Below are positions 15,184 through 23,140 of a stretch of DNA of 35,365 nt, in pieces (the stretch's first letter is position 1; each line of letters starts with the position of its first letter). Location of the stretch: positions 1 to 35,365 of the forward strand of contig JAAYBR010000029.1 in the NCBI GenBank assembly GCA_012730045.1. Reading direction: 5' to 3'. A program made the position numbers and the translations under genes. Under the pieces are notes generated by a model. The model was not told where the DNA came from, made no database searches, and was given only the letters and a program-made list of their open reading frames with translations. The DNA comes from Candidatus Hydrogenedentota bacterium. Lineage in GTDB: Bacteria > Hydrogenedentota > Hydrogenedentia > Hydrogenedentales > CAITNO01.

Positions 15184-18100
15184 TTACGGGGCCGGCGGGG
15201 CCACCCGCGCGCGCAGCAGGGGCGTGACGCGCACCGGGCCGAGCAGCCCCGACGGCGGCAGCGGCGCAAACCCGCGCAGGGCGCCGGCCTCGGGCGTCGA
15301 GGCGGTCAGGCCGTCGCCGAAGACGGGCCGAAGCGCCTCGGGCACGCCGGGAAAGGCGTCCAGGCCCGAAACGCGGTTGATAAGCGTGTTGGTCACGTCC
15401 ACCTCCAGCGTGTTCTCGCCCGGCCGCGCGGCGCCGTCGAGGGCGAAGACTTGGCCGTTCATCCACTGGACGCCCACGGGCGCGCCGTTCCACCGCACCT
15501 CGGCCACATTGCCCACGGCCCCCAAAGACAGCCGCAGGCGCACGCCGTCGGCGAAGTATTCCGCCGGAAGCGTGAAGGTGACGGCGTACCGCGCGCGCCC
15601 GCTGAAATGCCGCCGCGCCGGGTCGTCGGTCCAGGACCGCAGCCCCGGCCAGGGCGCAGCCGCCGCGTCGCCGTCGAACTGGACGGTCCACCCGCCGCCG
15701 ATCTCCACCGGCGCGGGCAGGCCCGCCACCGCAAACACGCCGTCCGCTGCGCGCGCGCCGTCGTGGAAGCGGTACGCGTGCGGGCCGTTGTGGTCGGCGA
15801 GCGCGGTGAAGCCCGCCGCGTCCGCGTCGAGGATTTCCGCGAAGCCGCTCTCCTCCACGTGCGGCGCCTCCGCCGGGGGCGCGTCCGCGCCCTCGAACAC
15901 GACGCAGCGCGACGCGAAGGGGGCCAGCCGGAGGCGCATGCGGGTATAGGCCCCGTCGCGCGCGTATTCGGAGACGGGCCGCCGCGCGCCCGTGTGCGGG
16001 TCCCAGTCCCACGGCACGCCCCGCGCCGTGCGGAACCCCACCCCCTCGTCCACCGCCGCCTCCTGCAGGTTGGTCACGAAGTAGAGGTCGCGGCCCTCCG
16101 CCTCGCGGCGGAGGCAGGCCAGCCCCGTGTTCGCGCGGCGGCCGGCGCGGGCGGGGTTTAGGTCCATCTCCGGGTCGGCGCAGGACCGCAGCGCCTTCAG
16201 GAAGGGGTCGAGCGCGGCGCTGCGCCGGTCCAGCGGGTCGTCCCGCCGCATCACCGTCTTCAGGAAGAAGGTCGCCCCCGCGCCGACCTCTTGGCGCCCC
16301 GTGTCGTCGCGGCCCGACGGCGCGCGGAAGAGCTCCGCGCAGATCCGCCGCACCTCGGCGCTGTTCGCCGCCTGGTCCCGCAGGCCCGTGGCCGCGCCGG
16401 GCACGCGCTCCAGCGCGAGGACCCGGCCGCCGCCGCGCGCGAAGGCCTCGACGGTGCGCAGGGTCTCCAGCGGGATCGCCGTGATGTCGGGGAGGATCAG
16501 CGCGCGGTAGCGCATCTCGCCGAGGCGCAGCCGGTCCCCCTCGGCGGACGCGCGGTGCTGGAGCACGTCGTCGTTCACCAGGTCGAAGGCGTGGCCGTTC
16601 GCGGCGAGCAGTTCGCCCAGGGTGCCGAAGTCGAACTCGCGGGTCCACTTCCGCGCGTTGAGCGCGCTGAGGGCCCACTGGTTCGCCAGGGGCGAGTACA
16701 CGGCGACCTCGGCGGTGAAGCGGCCCTCGCGCAGGAGGCGGCAGCAGCGGGCGGTGTAGTCCGCGAGAGGGCGGTAATGCGGCCACCAGAGGTTCTCCGG
16801 GCTGATGCGGATGGCGGCGAAGAAGCCGCGCGTGGGGACGATGCCCTCCCGCTCCGGCGACGCGATGAACCCGTGGTTGTACAGCTTGTTCGCCCCGGAC
16901 CAGAGGAAGGCGTCCGTGGCGGCCTTCAGCTCCGCCAGGGTCTCGCGGTAGGGCTCCCAGTGCAGGTAGGTGAAGGCCTCCGTCGTGACAATGTTCCGGC
17001 CGTAGAGGTGCGCGCCCGACGCCACATAGGCGCGCGGGCCGACGCGCGTGTCGAACCACGGCACGGCGTCCTTCTCCCCGGCGGTGATCTCCATCTCCGG
17101 CAGGTGCGCCGCGCCCGCGCCCGCAATGTTGTCCGTCACGAAGCCGTAGGGCTGGATGCGCCCGCGCACGCCGTGCCGCTCGCACCAGCCAAGGAAGGTC
17201 TGGAAGAACGCCTCCATGCCCTGCTCGTGGAGGAGCGCGTTCACATCGTGCCGCACCCCGGGGGAAACCCCCTCCACCTCGTACCACAACGCGGGCAGCA
17301 GGGGGGCCAGGTCGTAGCCCCGCGTGGCGCGGAATTTTTCAAACAGCCCGCCCGTCCAGTAGAGGCCGTTGCGGTAGATGGGCACCTCGAAGCTGTCACT
17401 GAAGAAGGACTCGATGGTCTTCCCGAAATGGCCGCCGACCGCCGCCTCGTACTGCGCGCCCAGGGTCTCGCAGTAGCGCTCCATCGCGCCGGGGCTCAGG
17501 TGGTCCACCGCGTCCGCGTTGTCCCGCCGCGTGAGCCAGAAGGCCATGACCCGCCAGCGGCCCTCCGGCACCTCCCACGCCAGCGAGCGGCCCGCCGCGC
17601 GGTCCGACAGGTCCGTGAGCGAGTCCGCCGCCAGGTGGCCGTCCACCAGCCGCCCCGCCGCCACCTTCACCAGCCGGTCCTTCGGGCCGATGGCCGCGAC
17701 CGAGCGCGGCAGGTCGTTCGGGTTCGGAACGGCCGCCTCCGGCAGGGGGCCCGGAAACGCCGCCGGACCGTCCACCTCCGTCATGCTCGCCAGCAGCACC
17801 TGGCTCCGGTCCTCCTCCGGCACCCACTTCCCGCCCCAGATCCAGCCCGGCCCGCCGAAGTTCACCGAGAACTCCATGCCGCGCTTCGCCGCCTCCTCCA
17901 CCGCGAACCGGAGCAGGGCGAAATACTCCGGCGACAGGTACTCATGGTTGCCCTTCGTGTAGACGGGCTCCATGGTGATCTGCTCCACCCCCCCGATCCC
18001 CTGGGCCCGCATCTGGTCCAGCTGCCAGACAATGTCCTCCTCCCGCAGCGCGTTCCCCATCCACCACCACCGCGTGTGCGGCCGGCAGTCCATCGGCGGG

Positions 18101-18198
18101 TCCGCGAACTCCGCGGCGAGCGTGTCGGCCCGCGCGGGTTGCGGGACGACCGGCAGGGAAAGGCACACTGCGGCCAGAAGGGGACAAAGGCGCTTCAT
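15184..18198 (-). CDS. GH106-like alpha-L-rhamnosidase (secreted)
   Basis: 1,004 residues with a Sec signal (1-24, cleavage near ARA-DT). The mature start has the family pattern PPMDCRPHTRWWWMGN (34-49), followed by LDQMRAQGIGGVEQ and the catalytic-domain segment FSVNFGGPGWIWGG. The C-terminal third holds beta-sandwich material (YAVTFTLPAEYFADGVRLRL, PGENTLEVDVTNTL). Members release rhamnose from plant or bacterial polysaccharides such as rhamnogalacturonan. The ATG follows AAGGAG. It is second in a unit after the Tat oxidoreductase, 38 bases apart. Substrate specificity cannot be read; other GH106-like activities are possible. Confidence 0.85.
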   Translation of the reverse strand: MKRLCPLLAAVCLSLPVVPQPARADTLAAEFADPPMDCRPHTRWWWMGNALREEDIVWQLDQMRAQGIGGVEQITMEPVYTKGNHEYLSPEYFALLRFAVEEAAKRGMEFSVNFGGPGWIWGGKWVPEEDRSQVLLASMTEVDGPAAFPGPLPEAAVPNPNDLPRSVAAIGPKDRLVKVAAGRLVDGHLAADSLTDLSDRAAGRSLAWEVPEGRWRVMAFWLTRRDNADAVDHLSPGAMERYCETLGAQYEAAVGGHFGKTIESFFSDSFEVPIYRNGLYWTGGLFEKFRATRGYDLAPLLPALWYEVEGVSPGVRHDVNALLHEQGMEAFFQTFLGWCERHGVRGRIQPYGFVTDNIAGAGAAHLPEMEITAGEKDAVPWFDTRVGPRAYVASGAHLYGRNIVTTEAFTYLHWEPYRETLAELKAATDAFLWSGANKLYNHGFIASPEREGIVPTRGFFAAIRISPENLWWPHYRPLADYTARCCRLLREGRFTAEVAVYSPLANQWALSALNARKWTREFDFGTLGELLAANGHAFDLVNDDVLQHRASAEGDRLRLGEMRYRALILPDITAIPLETLRTVEAFARGGGRVLALERVPGAATGLRDQAANSAEVRRICAELFRAPSGRDDTGRQEVGAGATFFLKTVMRRDDPLDRRSAALDPFLKALRSCADPEMDLNPARAGRRANTGLACLRREAEGRDLYFVTNLQEAAVDEGVGFRTARGVPWDWDPHTGARRPVSEYARDGAYTRMRLRLAPFASRCVVFEGADAPPAEAPHVEESGFAEILDADAAGFTALADHNGPHAYRFHDGARAADGVFAVAGLPAPVEIGGGWTVQFDGDAAAAPWPGLRSWTDDPARRHFSGRARYAVTFTLPAEYFADGVRLRLSLGAVGNVAEVRWNGAPVGVQWMNGQVFALDGAARPGENTLEVDVTNTLINRVSGLDAFPGVPEALRPVFGDGLTASTPEAGALRGFAPLPPSGLLGPVRVTPLLRARVAPPAP

Positions 18199-18236
18199 GC
18201 GGGGCTCCTTGCCGTTCAGGCAATCGTCCGGCAGGG

Positions 18237-19523
18237 TCAGACGAGCTGTTTCTTCCCCGCGTCAAAGGTGACCCGCCTGCCCTGGCGGTAGGCGGCGTCG
18301 GCGAGGATGACGGCGACGCCCTGGCGGTAGCCCCAGTCCATGCCGGCGTTGGGCGCGCCGCCGTTGCGGATGCAGCCGAGCCAGTTTTCGATGTGGGCCT
18401 GTCCGGGGTAGGGCGGGTCGGTGTCGAGGAGCTTCGTGGGCGGGATGCTGTCGTCCACGCCCTCGCTGGAGTAGACGGGGTTGCCGAGGTCGTGGCCGAA
18501 GCCCGCGCGGAGGAGGCCCTTCTCGAACATGAAGGTGGTGCTCTCGCTGTGGAGGGCGCTGCCGAAGTGGCTGTTGAACTGCGTGAAGAACCCGTCGTAC
18601 TCGAGCACCGCCACGGTCTGGTCGGGGGCGTCGCAGAGCGGGTCGGCGGAGGAGGCATAGCGCGCGCCGAAGGCCGTGGCCGCCTTCGGCAGGCCGCAGC
18701 CCGTGACGAAGTGGACAGTGTTGATGAAGTGGCTCATCCACCCACCGATGGTGCCGCTGGTGAAGTCGAGGTAGCCCATCCATTTCGCGTGCTGGTGGGC
18801 GTTGAAGGGGCGGTCGGACCGGTTGTGCAGGAAGGCCTTCCAGTCCGTCTCCGCCTCGGTCTCGGGGCCCGTGTAGCCGTTCCAGTAGGGGACCGTGAGG
18901 GACTCGGTGGACTCGATGCGGAAGAGGCGGCCAAGTTTGCCCTCCCGGATGAAGTCGCGGATGGCGGCCGCGCCCGCGCCGCTCACGCCCTGCGTGCCGT
19001 GCTGCACGACGCACTTGGACCCCTTCACGGCCTCCACCAGCGCCAGCAGCTCGGGGAGGTCCGCCGGGGTCGGCGCGATGGGCTTCTCGACGTAGACATG
19101 CTTCCCGGCGGCGACGGCGGCCATCGTGTGCGAGCAGTGGTGGTGGTCCGGCGTGGCGATGATGACCGCGTCCACATCGGCGCGGTCCAGCAGCGCGCGG
19201 GCGTCCGCGGAGACCTCCGGCTTCAGGCCGTAGAGCTTCTCGGCCTCCGCCGGGTAGGTGTCGCGGCGGTGCTTCCAGATGTCGCACACCGCCACCAGCG
19301 CCGTGTTCGCGTTCGCCGGGTGGACCATGTTCTGCATCACCCACCGGCCCCGGCCCCCGCAGCCGATCAGGCCGAGGCTGACCCGGTCGTTCGCGCCGAC
19401 GACCCGCGCCGCGCTCGCCGCGTCCATCCGCGCGAAGGTCCAGCCCGCCGCGCCCGCGGCCAGGGCGCCCCGCATGAACTGCCGCCGGCTCGTGCCGGCC
19501 TGTCCGGTCTGCGTTGTCTTCAT
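18237..19523 (-). CDS. Tat-exported Gfo/Idh/MocA-family oxidoreductase
   Basis: 428 residues. Twin-arginine signal TSRRQFMRGALAAGAAGW (11-28), then the nucleotide-binding fold with GLIGCGGRGR (51-60), IIATPDHHH and HVYVEKPIAPT (the EKP catalytic Lys), and a C-terminal alpha/beta domain. Such exported members are abundant in Planctomycetes and related groups and usually act on sugars; the substrate is unknown. The ATG at 19523 follows AGGAGA. It precedes the GH106 gene on the same strand, which suggests a joint role in carbohydrate breakdown. A large hairpin repeat lies just upstream, between this gene and the divergent hydrolase. Confidence 0.92.
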   Translation of the reverse strand: MKTTQTGQAGTSRRQFMRGALAAGAAGWTFARMDAASAARVVGANDRVSLGLIGCGGRGRWVMQNMVHPANANTALVAVCDIWKHRRDTYPAEAEKLYGLKPEVSADARALLDRADVDAVIIATPDHHHCSHTMAAVAAGKHVYVEKPIAPTPADLPELLALVEAVKGSKCVVQHGTQGVSGAGAAAIRDFIREGKLGRLFRIESTESLTVPYWNGYTGPETEAETDWKAFLHNRSDRPFNAHQHAKWMGYLDFTSGTIGGWMSHFINTVHFVTGCGLPKAATAFGARYASSADPLCDAPDQTVAVLEYDGFFTQFNSHFGSALHSESTTFMFEKGLLRAGFGHDLGNPVYSSEGVDDSIPPTKLLDTDPPYPGQAHIENWLGCIRNGGAPNAGMDWGYRQGVAVILADAAYRQGRRVTFDAGKKQLV

Positions 19524-19614
19524 GGTCCGGTCTCCTGGTGGGGGCGCCGTCCGCGCCCGGCGTCCATGATAGACCATCCCCCCGCCCACCCGCGAACCGG
19601 CGGGAGGGGGGGAG

Positions 19615-19715
19615 GATGGACGATATGGACACTATGGACGGTATGGACGAAGAAGGCCGGCCGTCCGCGCCGGTCCATACTGTCCATACCGTCCATAGTG
19701 TCCATATCGTCCATC
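19615..19715. repeat. 34-bp perfect inverted repeat built from 9-mers
   Basis: Left arm 19615-19648 consists of ATGGAC plus three variable bases repeated (GAT, ACT, GGT). The right arm 19682-19715 is its exact reverse complement, and a 33-base spacer contains GGCCGGCC. It sits between divergent genes, about 90 bases from each start codon, upstream of both. The 9-base period and GGAC core match the arrays around 30.3-31.2 kb. Confidence 0.9.
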
Positions 19716-19748
19716 GCCTTTGCCCCCTCCGCGCTTGGCGCGGGGCTG

Positions 19749-19757
19749 TGGTATACT
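19749..19757 (+). promoter_or_regulatory. Extended -10 upstream of the alpha/beta hydrolase
   Basis: TGG-TATACT, 42 bases before the start codon. The -35 region is GC-rich and shows no match, as expected for an extended -10 promoter. Confidence 0.5.
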
Positions 19758-19799
19758 CGCGCGAAACCCCTGTTAAACCGACCCAGAGAGGGAGTCGCC

Positions 19800-20894
19800 A
19801 TGCTGAAAAAGGCCCTGAAGATCGCGGCGGTCGTGCTGGTGGTGCTGGTGGTGGCGCTGTGGATGCGCAAGGCGCATTATGACGCGCACTACTTCGACAA
19901 GTACGACCCGAAGGCCCCGCTGAACGTGACGGTGCTGGAGACCGAGGAGCTGAATGCGGACACGCCGGAGAAGGCGTACAGCATCGTGAAGCTGACCTTC
20001 GACGGCTACGGCGGCGAGAAGGTGCCCACGCTGATGGCCATGCCGAAGAGGGCCGACGGCAAGCGGATGCCCGCCGTAATCTTCCTGCACGGCATCGGCC
20101 AGAACAAGAACTTCCTCAGGGAGCTGGCGCCGCCCTTCTGCCAGACCGGCTTCATGCTGCTGTCCTTCGACCAGTTCATGCAGGGCGAGCGGAAGCTGCC
20201 CAAGGGCACCTCCGGCCTCGCCAGCCTTCAGGCCTTCCGCCAGCGCCCCTGGAAAACCGTCAACGAGACGCGGCGGCTCATTGACTGGCTCGCCGACCAC
20301 CCGGACGTGGACGCGCGGCGCATCTACCTCGTCGGCGCGAGCTACGGCGCCATCACGGGCAGCACGGTGCTGGCGAAGGACAAGCGCCTGCGCGCGGGCG
20401 TCATGGTCTACGGCGGCGGCGACCTCGGCAAGCTGGTGGACTCCGTGGCCACGCGCCTCGGCGTCGGTGCCGCCTTCGGCTTCATTGACGGCAAGACCTT
20501 CAACCCCGAAAAGCCGCCCCTGCCCAAGCTCACGCCGGGGCAGAACCGCATCTGCGGCGCCGTCATCAAATGCGCCACGCCGCTGGTCCGCTATTTCGGC
20601 GGGGCCGTGGACCCCATCCACTACGTGGACAAGATCGCGCCGACGCCGGTCTACTTCCAGAACGGGAAGTTCGACGTGCTGGTGCCCGCCGTGGCGGGCG
20701 AGGCGCTCCAGCAGGCCGCGGGCGACCCGAAGGAGATCATCTGGTACGAGTCGGACCATGTCGGGATTGACCTCGCGCAGACGAACGTGGTCCTGCGCGA
20801 CGGCCTGACGTGGCTGCTGAAACAGGACGACGAATTCCGGCTGGAGGAGGAGAAGGTGAAGGAGCTGCCCCCCTTCGCCATCCAGAAAACCTGA
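19800..20894 (+). CDS. Membrane-anchored alpha/beta hydrolase (esterase/acyl-hydrolase-like)
   Basis: 364 residues. An N-terminal helix (IAAVVLVVLVVALWM, 8-22) anchors it; the domain then shows the oxyanion loop FLHGIGQN (95-102), the nucleophile elbow VGASYG (Ser181), a probable acid in GKFDVLVPA and the catalytic His in SDHVGI. This is a complete alpha/beta hydrolase layout of the dienelactone-hydrolase/acetyl-xylan-esterase style. The ATG at 19800 follows GAGAGGGAG. The next gene, an exported glycosidase-like protein, starts 29 bases after the stop, so both probably act on the same exported substrate. Actual ester substrate unknown. Confidence 0.82.
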   Translation: MLKKALKIAAVVLVVLVVALWMRKAHYDAHYFDKYDPKAPLNVTVLETEELNADTPEKAYSIVKLTFDGYGGEKVPTLMAMPKRADGKRMPAVIFLHGIGQNKNFLRELAPPFCQTGFMLLSFDQFMQGERKLPKGTSGLASLQAFRQRPWKTVNETRRLIDWLADHPDVDARRIYLVGASYGAITGSTVLAKDKRLRAGVMVYGGGDLGKLVDSVATRLGVGAAFGFIDGKTFNPEKPPLPKLTPGQNRICGAVIKCATPLVRYFGGAVDPIHYVDKIAPTPVYFQNGKFDVLVPAVAGEALQQAAGDPKEIIWYESDHVGIDLAQTNVVLRDGLTWLLKQDDEFRLEEEKVKELPPFAIQKT

Positions 20895-20923
20895 GCCCGG
20901 ACACCCCACGGAGGATTCCCGGC

Positions 20924-22150
20924 ATGGACAACGTGAACCGGCGGCGCTTCTTGCAGACGGCCGCGGCGGCGGGCATGCTCGCCGGAACCGTGGCGGCGAA
21001 CGCGCAGGAGGCCGCCCCCGCGGCGGCGCCCGCAAAACGGCGCAAGTACTGGATCTACGGCTGCGGCGACCAGCCGGAGGAGACCGCGAAGGCCATGCGG
21101 GGGCAGGGCTTTGACGTGGTCGTGGGCGGCGACGCCAAAACCGTCGCGGCCGTCCGCGCGGCGGGCATGGAGGCCTGGCAGTGCGGCGGCGCCTTCGGCA
21201 CGGCGGAGACGGACACCGAAAACCTCGCCGTGGACATTGAGGGCAAGCCGCAGGTCTGGTTCGGCTCGGGCTCGCCCAACAGCCCCGCGATCCGCGCGAA
21301 GAACCTCGAGGCCTACCGCACCATGGCCGCGATGGAGGGCGTCACGGGCGTGCTCGTGGACGGCTGCCGCTTCGCCTCGCCGGGTTCCGGGCTGATGCCC
21401 TTCCTGACCGACTTCTCCACCCACAGCGAGAAGCGCGCCGCCGAACTCGGCTTCGACTTTGCCCTGATGAAGCGCGACGTGTCCGCCCTCCTCGCGGGGG
21501 TAAGGGGGGGCGGCGCGGCGCGCCTGCGCCCCTGGCTGGAGACGCCCGTCGGCGCGATTGAGGCGCTGACCGGGCTCCCCGGACTGCTCGAATGGCTCCG
21601 CTTCCGCCGCGCCTGCACCACGGCGCACTTCCGCGACATCGCCGAGATCCTCCACGGCGCCGGGAAACAGATGGGCGTCTACATCTTCACCCCCTCCCTC
21701 GCGCCCCTCGTCGGCCAGTCCTACGCCGACCTCGCCCCCTTCGTGGACGTGTTCGCCCCCATGATCTACCGCAACTACCCGGACAAGCCCGGCGTCGCCT
21801 GCCTCAACTGGGAGCTCGCCTGCCTCCCCGACGAGCTCGGCGTCGCCGGCACGCCCGACGAGGAGGCCGTCATGCGCCTCGTCCTCGCGTTCACGGGCCT
21901 CGACCGGGCCGTCACCTCCCGGCGCGTGCGCCACATCCTCACCGCCGTGCCCCCCGAGGCCGTCGGCCACGAGACTGCCATGGCCCGCGCCCAGCTCCCC
22001 CCCGACAAGGAACTCGCCCCCATCGTCTACATAGACGACCCCCAGATGGCCGAAACCGCCGACCAGGTCCTCACCCGCGGCGCCGATGGCATCGCGTTCT
22101 TCCTGTACAAGGAGGAGTGGAAGCGGATGACCGCCCCGGCCTTCGGCTGA
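20924..22150 (+). CDS. Tat-exported TIM-barrel, glycosidase-like protein
   Basis: 408 residues. Tat signal NRRRFLQTAAAAGMLAG (5-21) with cleavage near ANA-QE. The body reads as alternating strands and helices: KYWIYGCGD, FDVVVGGDAKTV, GVTGVLVDGCR, QMGVYIFTPS, FVDVFAPMIYRNY and IVYIDDP. The VDVFAPMIY strand end and the final DGIAFFLYKEE resemble hypothetical glycoside-hydrolase-like barrels. I do not recognise a named family and cannot assign catalytic residues with confidence. The start follows ACGGAGG and lies 29 bases after the alpha/beta hydrolase. Confidence 0.7.
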   Translation: MDNVNRRRFLQTAAAAGMLAGTVAANAQEAAPAAAPAKRRKYWIYGCGDQPEETAKAMRGQGFDVVVGGDAKTVAAVRAAGMEAWQCGGAFGTAETDTENLAVDIEGKPQVWFGSGSPNSPAIRAKNLEAYRTMAAMEGVTGVLVDGCRFASPGSGLMPFLTDFSTHSEKRAAELGFDFALMKRDVSALLAGVRGGGAARLRPWLETPVGAIEALTGLPGLLEWLRFRRACTTAHFRDIAEILHGAGKQMGVYIFTPSLAPLVGQSYADLAPFVDVFAPMIYRNYPDKPGVACLNWELACLPDELGVAGTPDEEAVMRLVLAFTGLDRAVTSRRVRHILTAVPPEAVGHETAMARAQLPPDKELAPIVYIDDPQMAETADQVLTRGADGIAFFLYKEEWKRMTAPAFG

Positions 22151-22163
22151 AGGGGGGGATTTC

Positions 22164-22190
22164 AACGCGGAAACGCGGAGAGCGCGGAGG
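22164..22190. repeat. Short degenerate CGCGGA repeat
   Basis: CGCGGA recurs at 22166, 22174 and 22183 in the 78-base gap between two convergent genes. It looks like a remnant of a longer repeat. No clear terminator is seen here. Confidence 0.4.
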
Positions 22191-22228
22191 GAAACCCCAG
22201 GAGTGGCTGCCCTTTCCGCCGCAGTTTC

Positions 22229-22828
22229 TCAGTGCTCCAGGAAGAACTTCAGGAGGACGAAGCCTCCGATGAGGCACACGAAGAAGAGGATGCTGAGAAT
22301 GTTGAACCAGCGGTCAATGAACTTCTCGATGGGCTTGCCGAAGAGGCGGAGCATGCCCGCGACGAGGAAGAAGCGGGCGGAGCGGCCGACGGCGGCGGCA
22401 ATGACGAACATGGGGAGGTTGATGCCGAAAACCCCGGCCGCGATGGTGAACACTTTGAAGGGGATCGGTGTGAAGGCGGCGGCGAAGACCACCCAGAAGT
22501 TGTATTTGTCGTAGAGCTGGGACACGCGCTCGAAGACCGGCTCCGAGAAGCCCGGCACATAGGCGAAGAAGAACTGGTCCACCGCCTGCCACACGCCCCA
22601 GCCGATGGCGTAGCCCGCGATGCCCCCCGCCACCGACGCCACAGAGCAGGCGGTCGCGAACCGCGCCCATTTCTCGCGGCGGCCCAGGCACAGCGCGATC
22701 AGCAGCACGTCGGGCGGGATGGGGAAAAAGCTCGACTCGGCGAAGGCGATCAGCACCAGGGCGGTCATGCCATAGGGGGTGTCGGCCCAGTGCAGCACCC
22801 AGTCGTACAGGCGGCGGATGATCTTCAT
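22229..22828 (-). CDS. YqaA/DedA-type (VTT domain) membrane protein
   Basis: 199 residues, four to five membrane segments. The family pattern is visible: TALVLIAFAESSFFPIPPDVLLIAL with Glu and the re-entrant PIPPD, then GGIAGYAIGWGVWQ, and FTPIPFKVFTIAAGVFGI in the second half. The fold is the VTT/SNARE-associated Golgi-like family; DedA relatives act in membrane lipid (undecaprenyl- or phospholipid) translocation, but the YqaA branch lacks a proven substrate. The ATG at 22828 has only a weak GGGA upstream. Single gene, convergent with the preceding plus-strand operon. Confidence 0.88.
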   Translation of the reverse strand: MKIIRRLYDWVLHWADTPYGMTALVLIAFAESSFFPIPPDVLLIALCLGRREKWARFATACSVASVAGGIAGYAIGWGVWQAVDQFFFAYVPGFSEPVFERVSQLYDKYNFWVVFAAAFTPIPFKVFTIAAGVFGINLPMFVIAAAVGRSARFFLVAGMLRLFGKPIEKFIDRWFNILSILFFVCLIGGFVLLKFFLEH

Positions 22829-22995
22829 TGAAAGGGAATCCCGTCGTGATAAACAAAGTCCGGAGCGGCCCGGCGGAAACCAGCCGCCGAAACCCGCCCC
22901 GGAAACCGTGGGCAATGGTACGGGTTTCGGGCGGGTAAAGCAAGCGGGGGCCGGGGTTGCGGCGTCCGGCAAAGGTGCGGCGCACGCGCGGAATG

Positions 22996-23004
22996 TGCGA
23001 TAAT
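22996..23004 (+). promoter_or_regulatory. Extended -10 upstream of the S41-like lipoprotein
   Basis: TGC-GATAAT, 136 bases before the start codon, identical to the -10 found before the PFK gene. The 312-base gap 22829-23140 otherwise holds no gene. Confidence 0.45.
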
Positions 23005-23140
23005 CGCCCCGTTTTCAGGCGCGGGCACGCTGTTTTTCCTTGCGTGGGGGGCCGCTTTCCGGACGCTCCCGTCAGCGCGCCCGCCCGCCGGAGACGTTTT
23101 GTTCACGGCAGCACACTGTGCAGAAGCACTGGAGTTTCCC

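Noticed and set aside
18393-19799. Very long plus-strand open frame antisense to the oxidoreductase
   Set aside because: Its first part is a GC-rich shadow of the Tat oxidoreductase; only the portion from the ATG at 19800 has an RBS and protein-like sequence.
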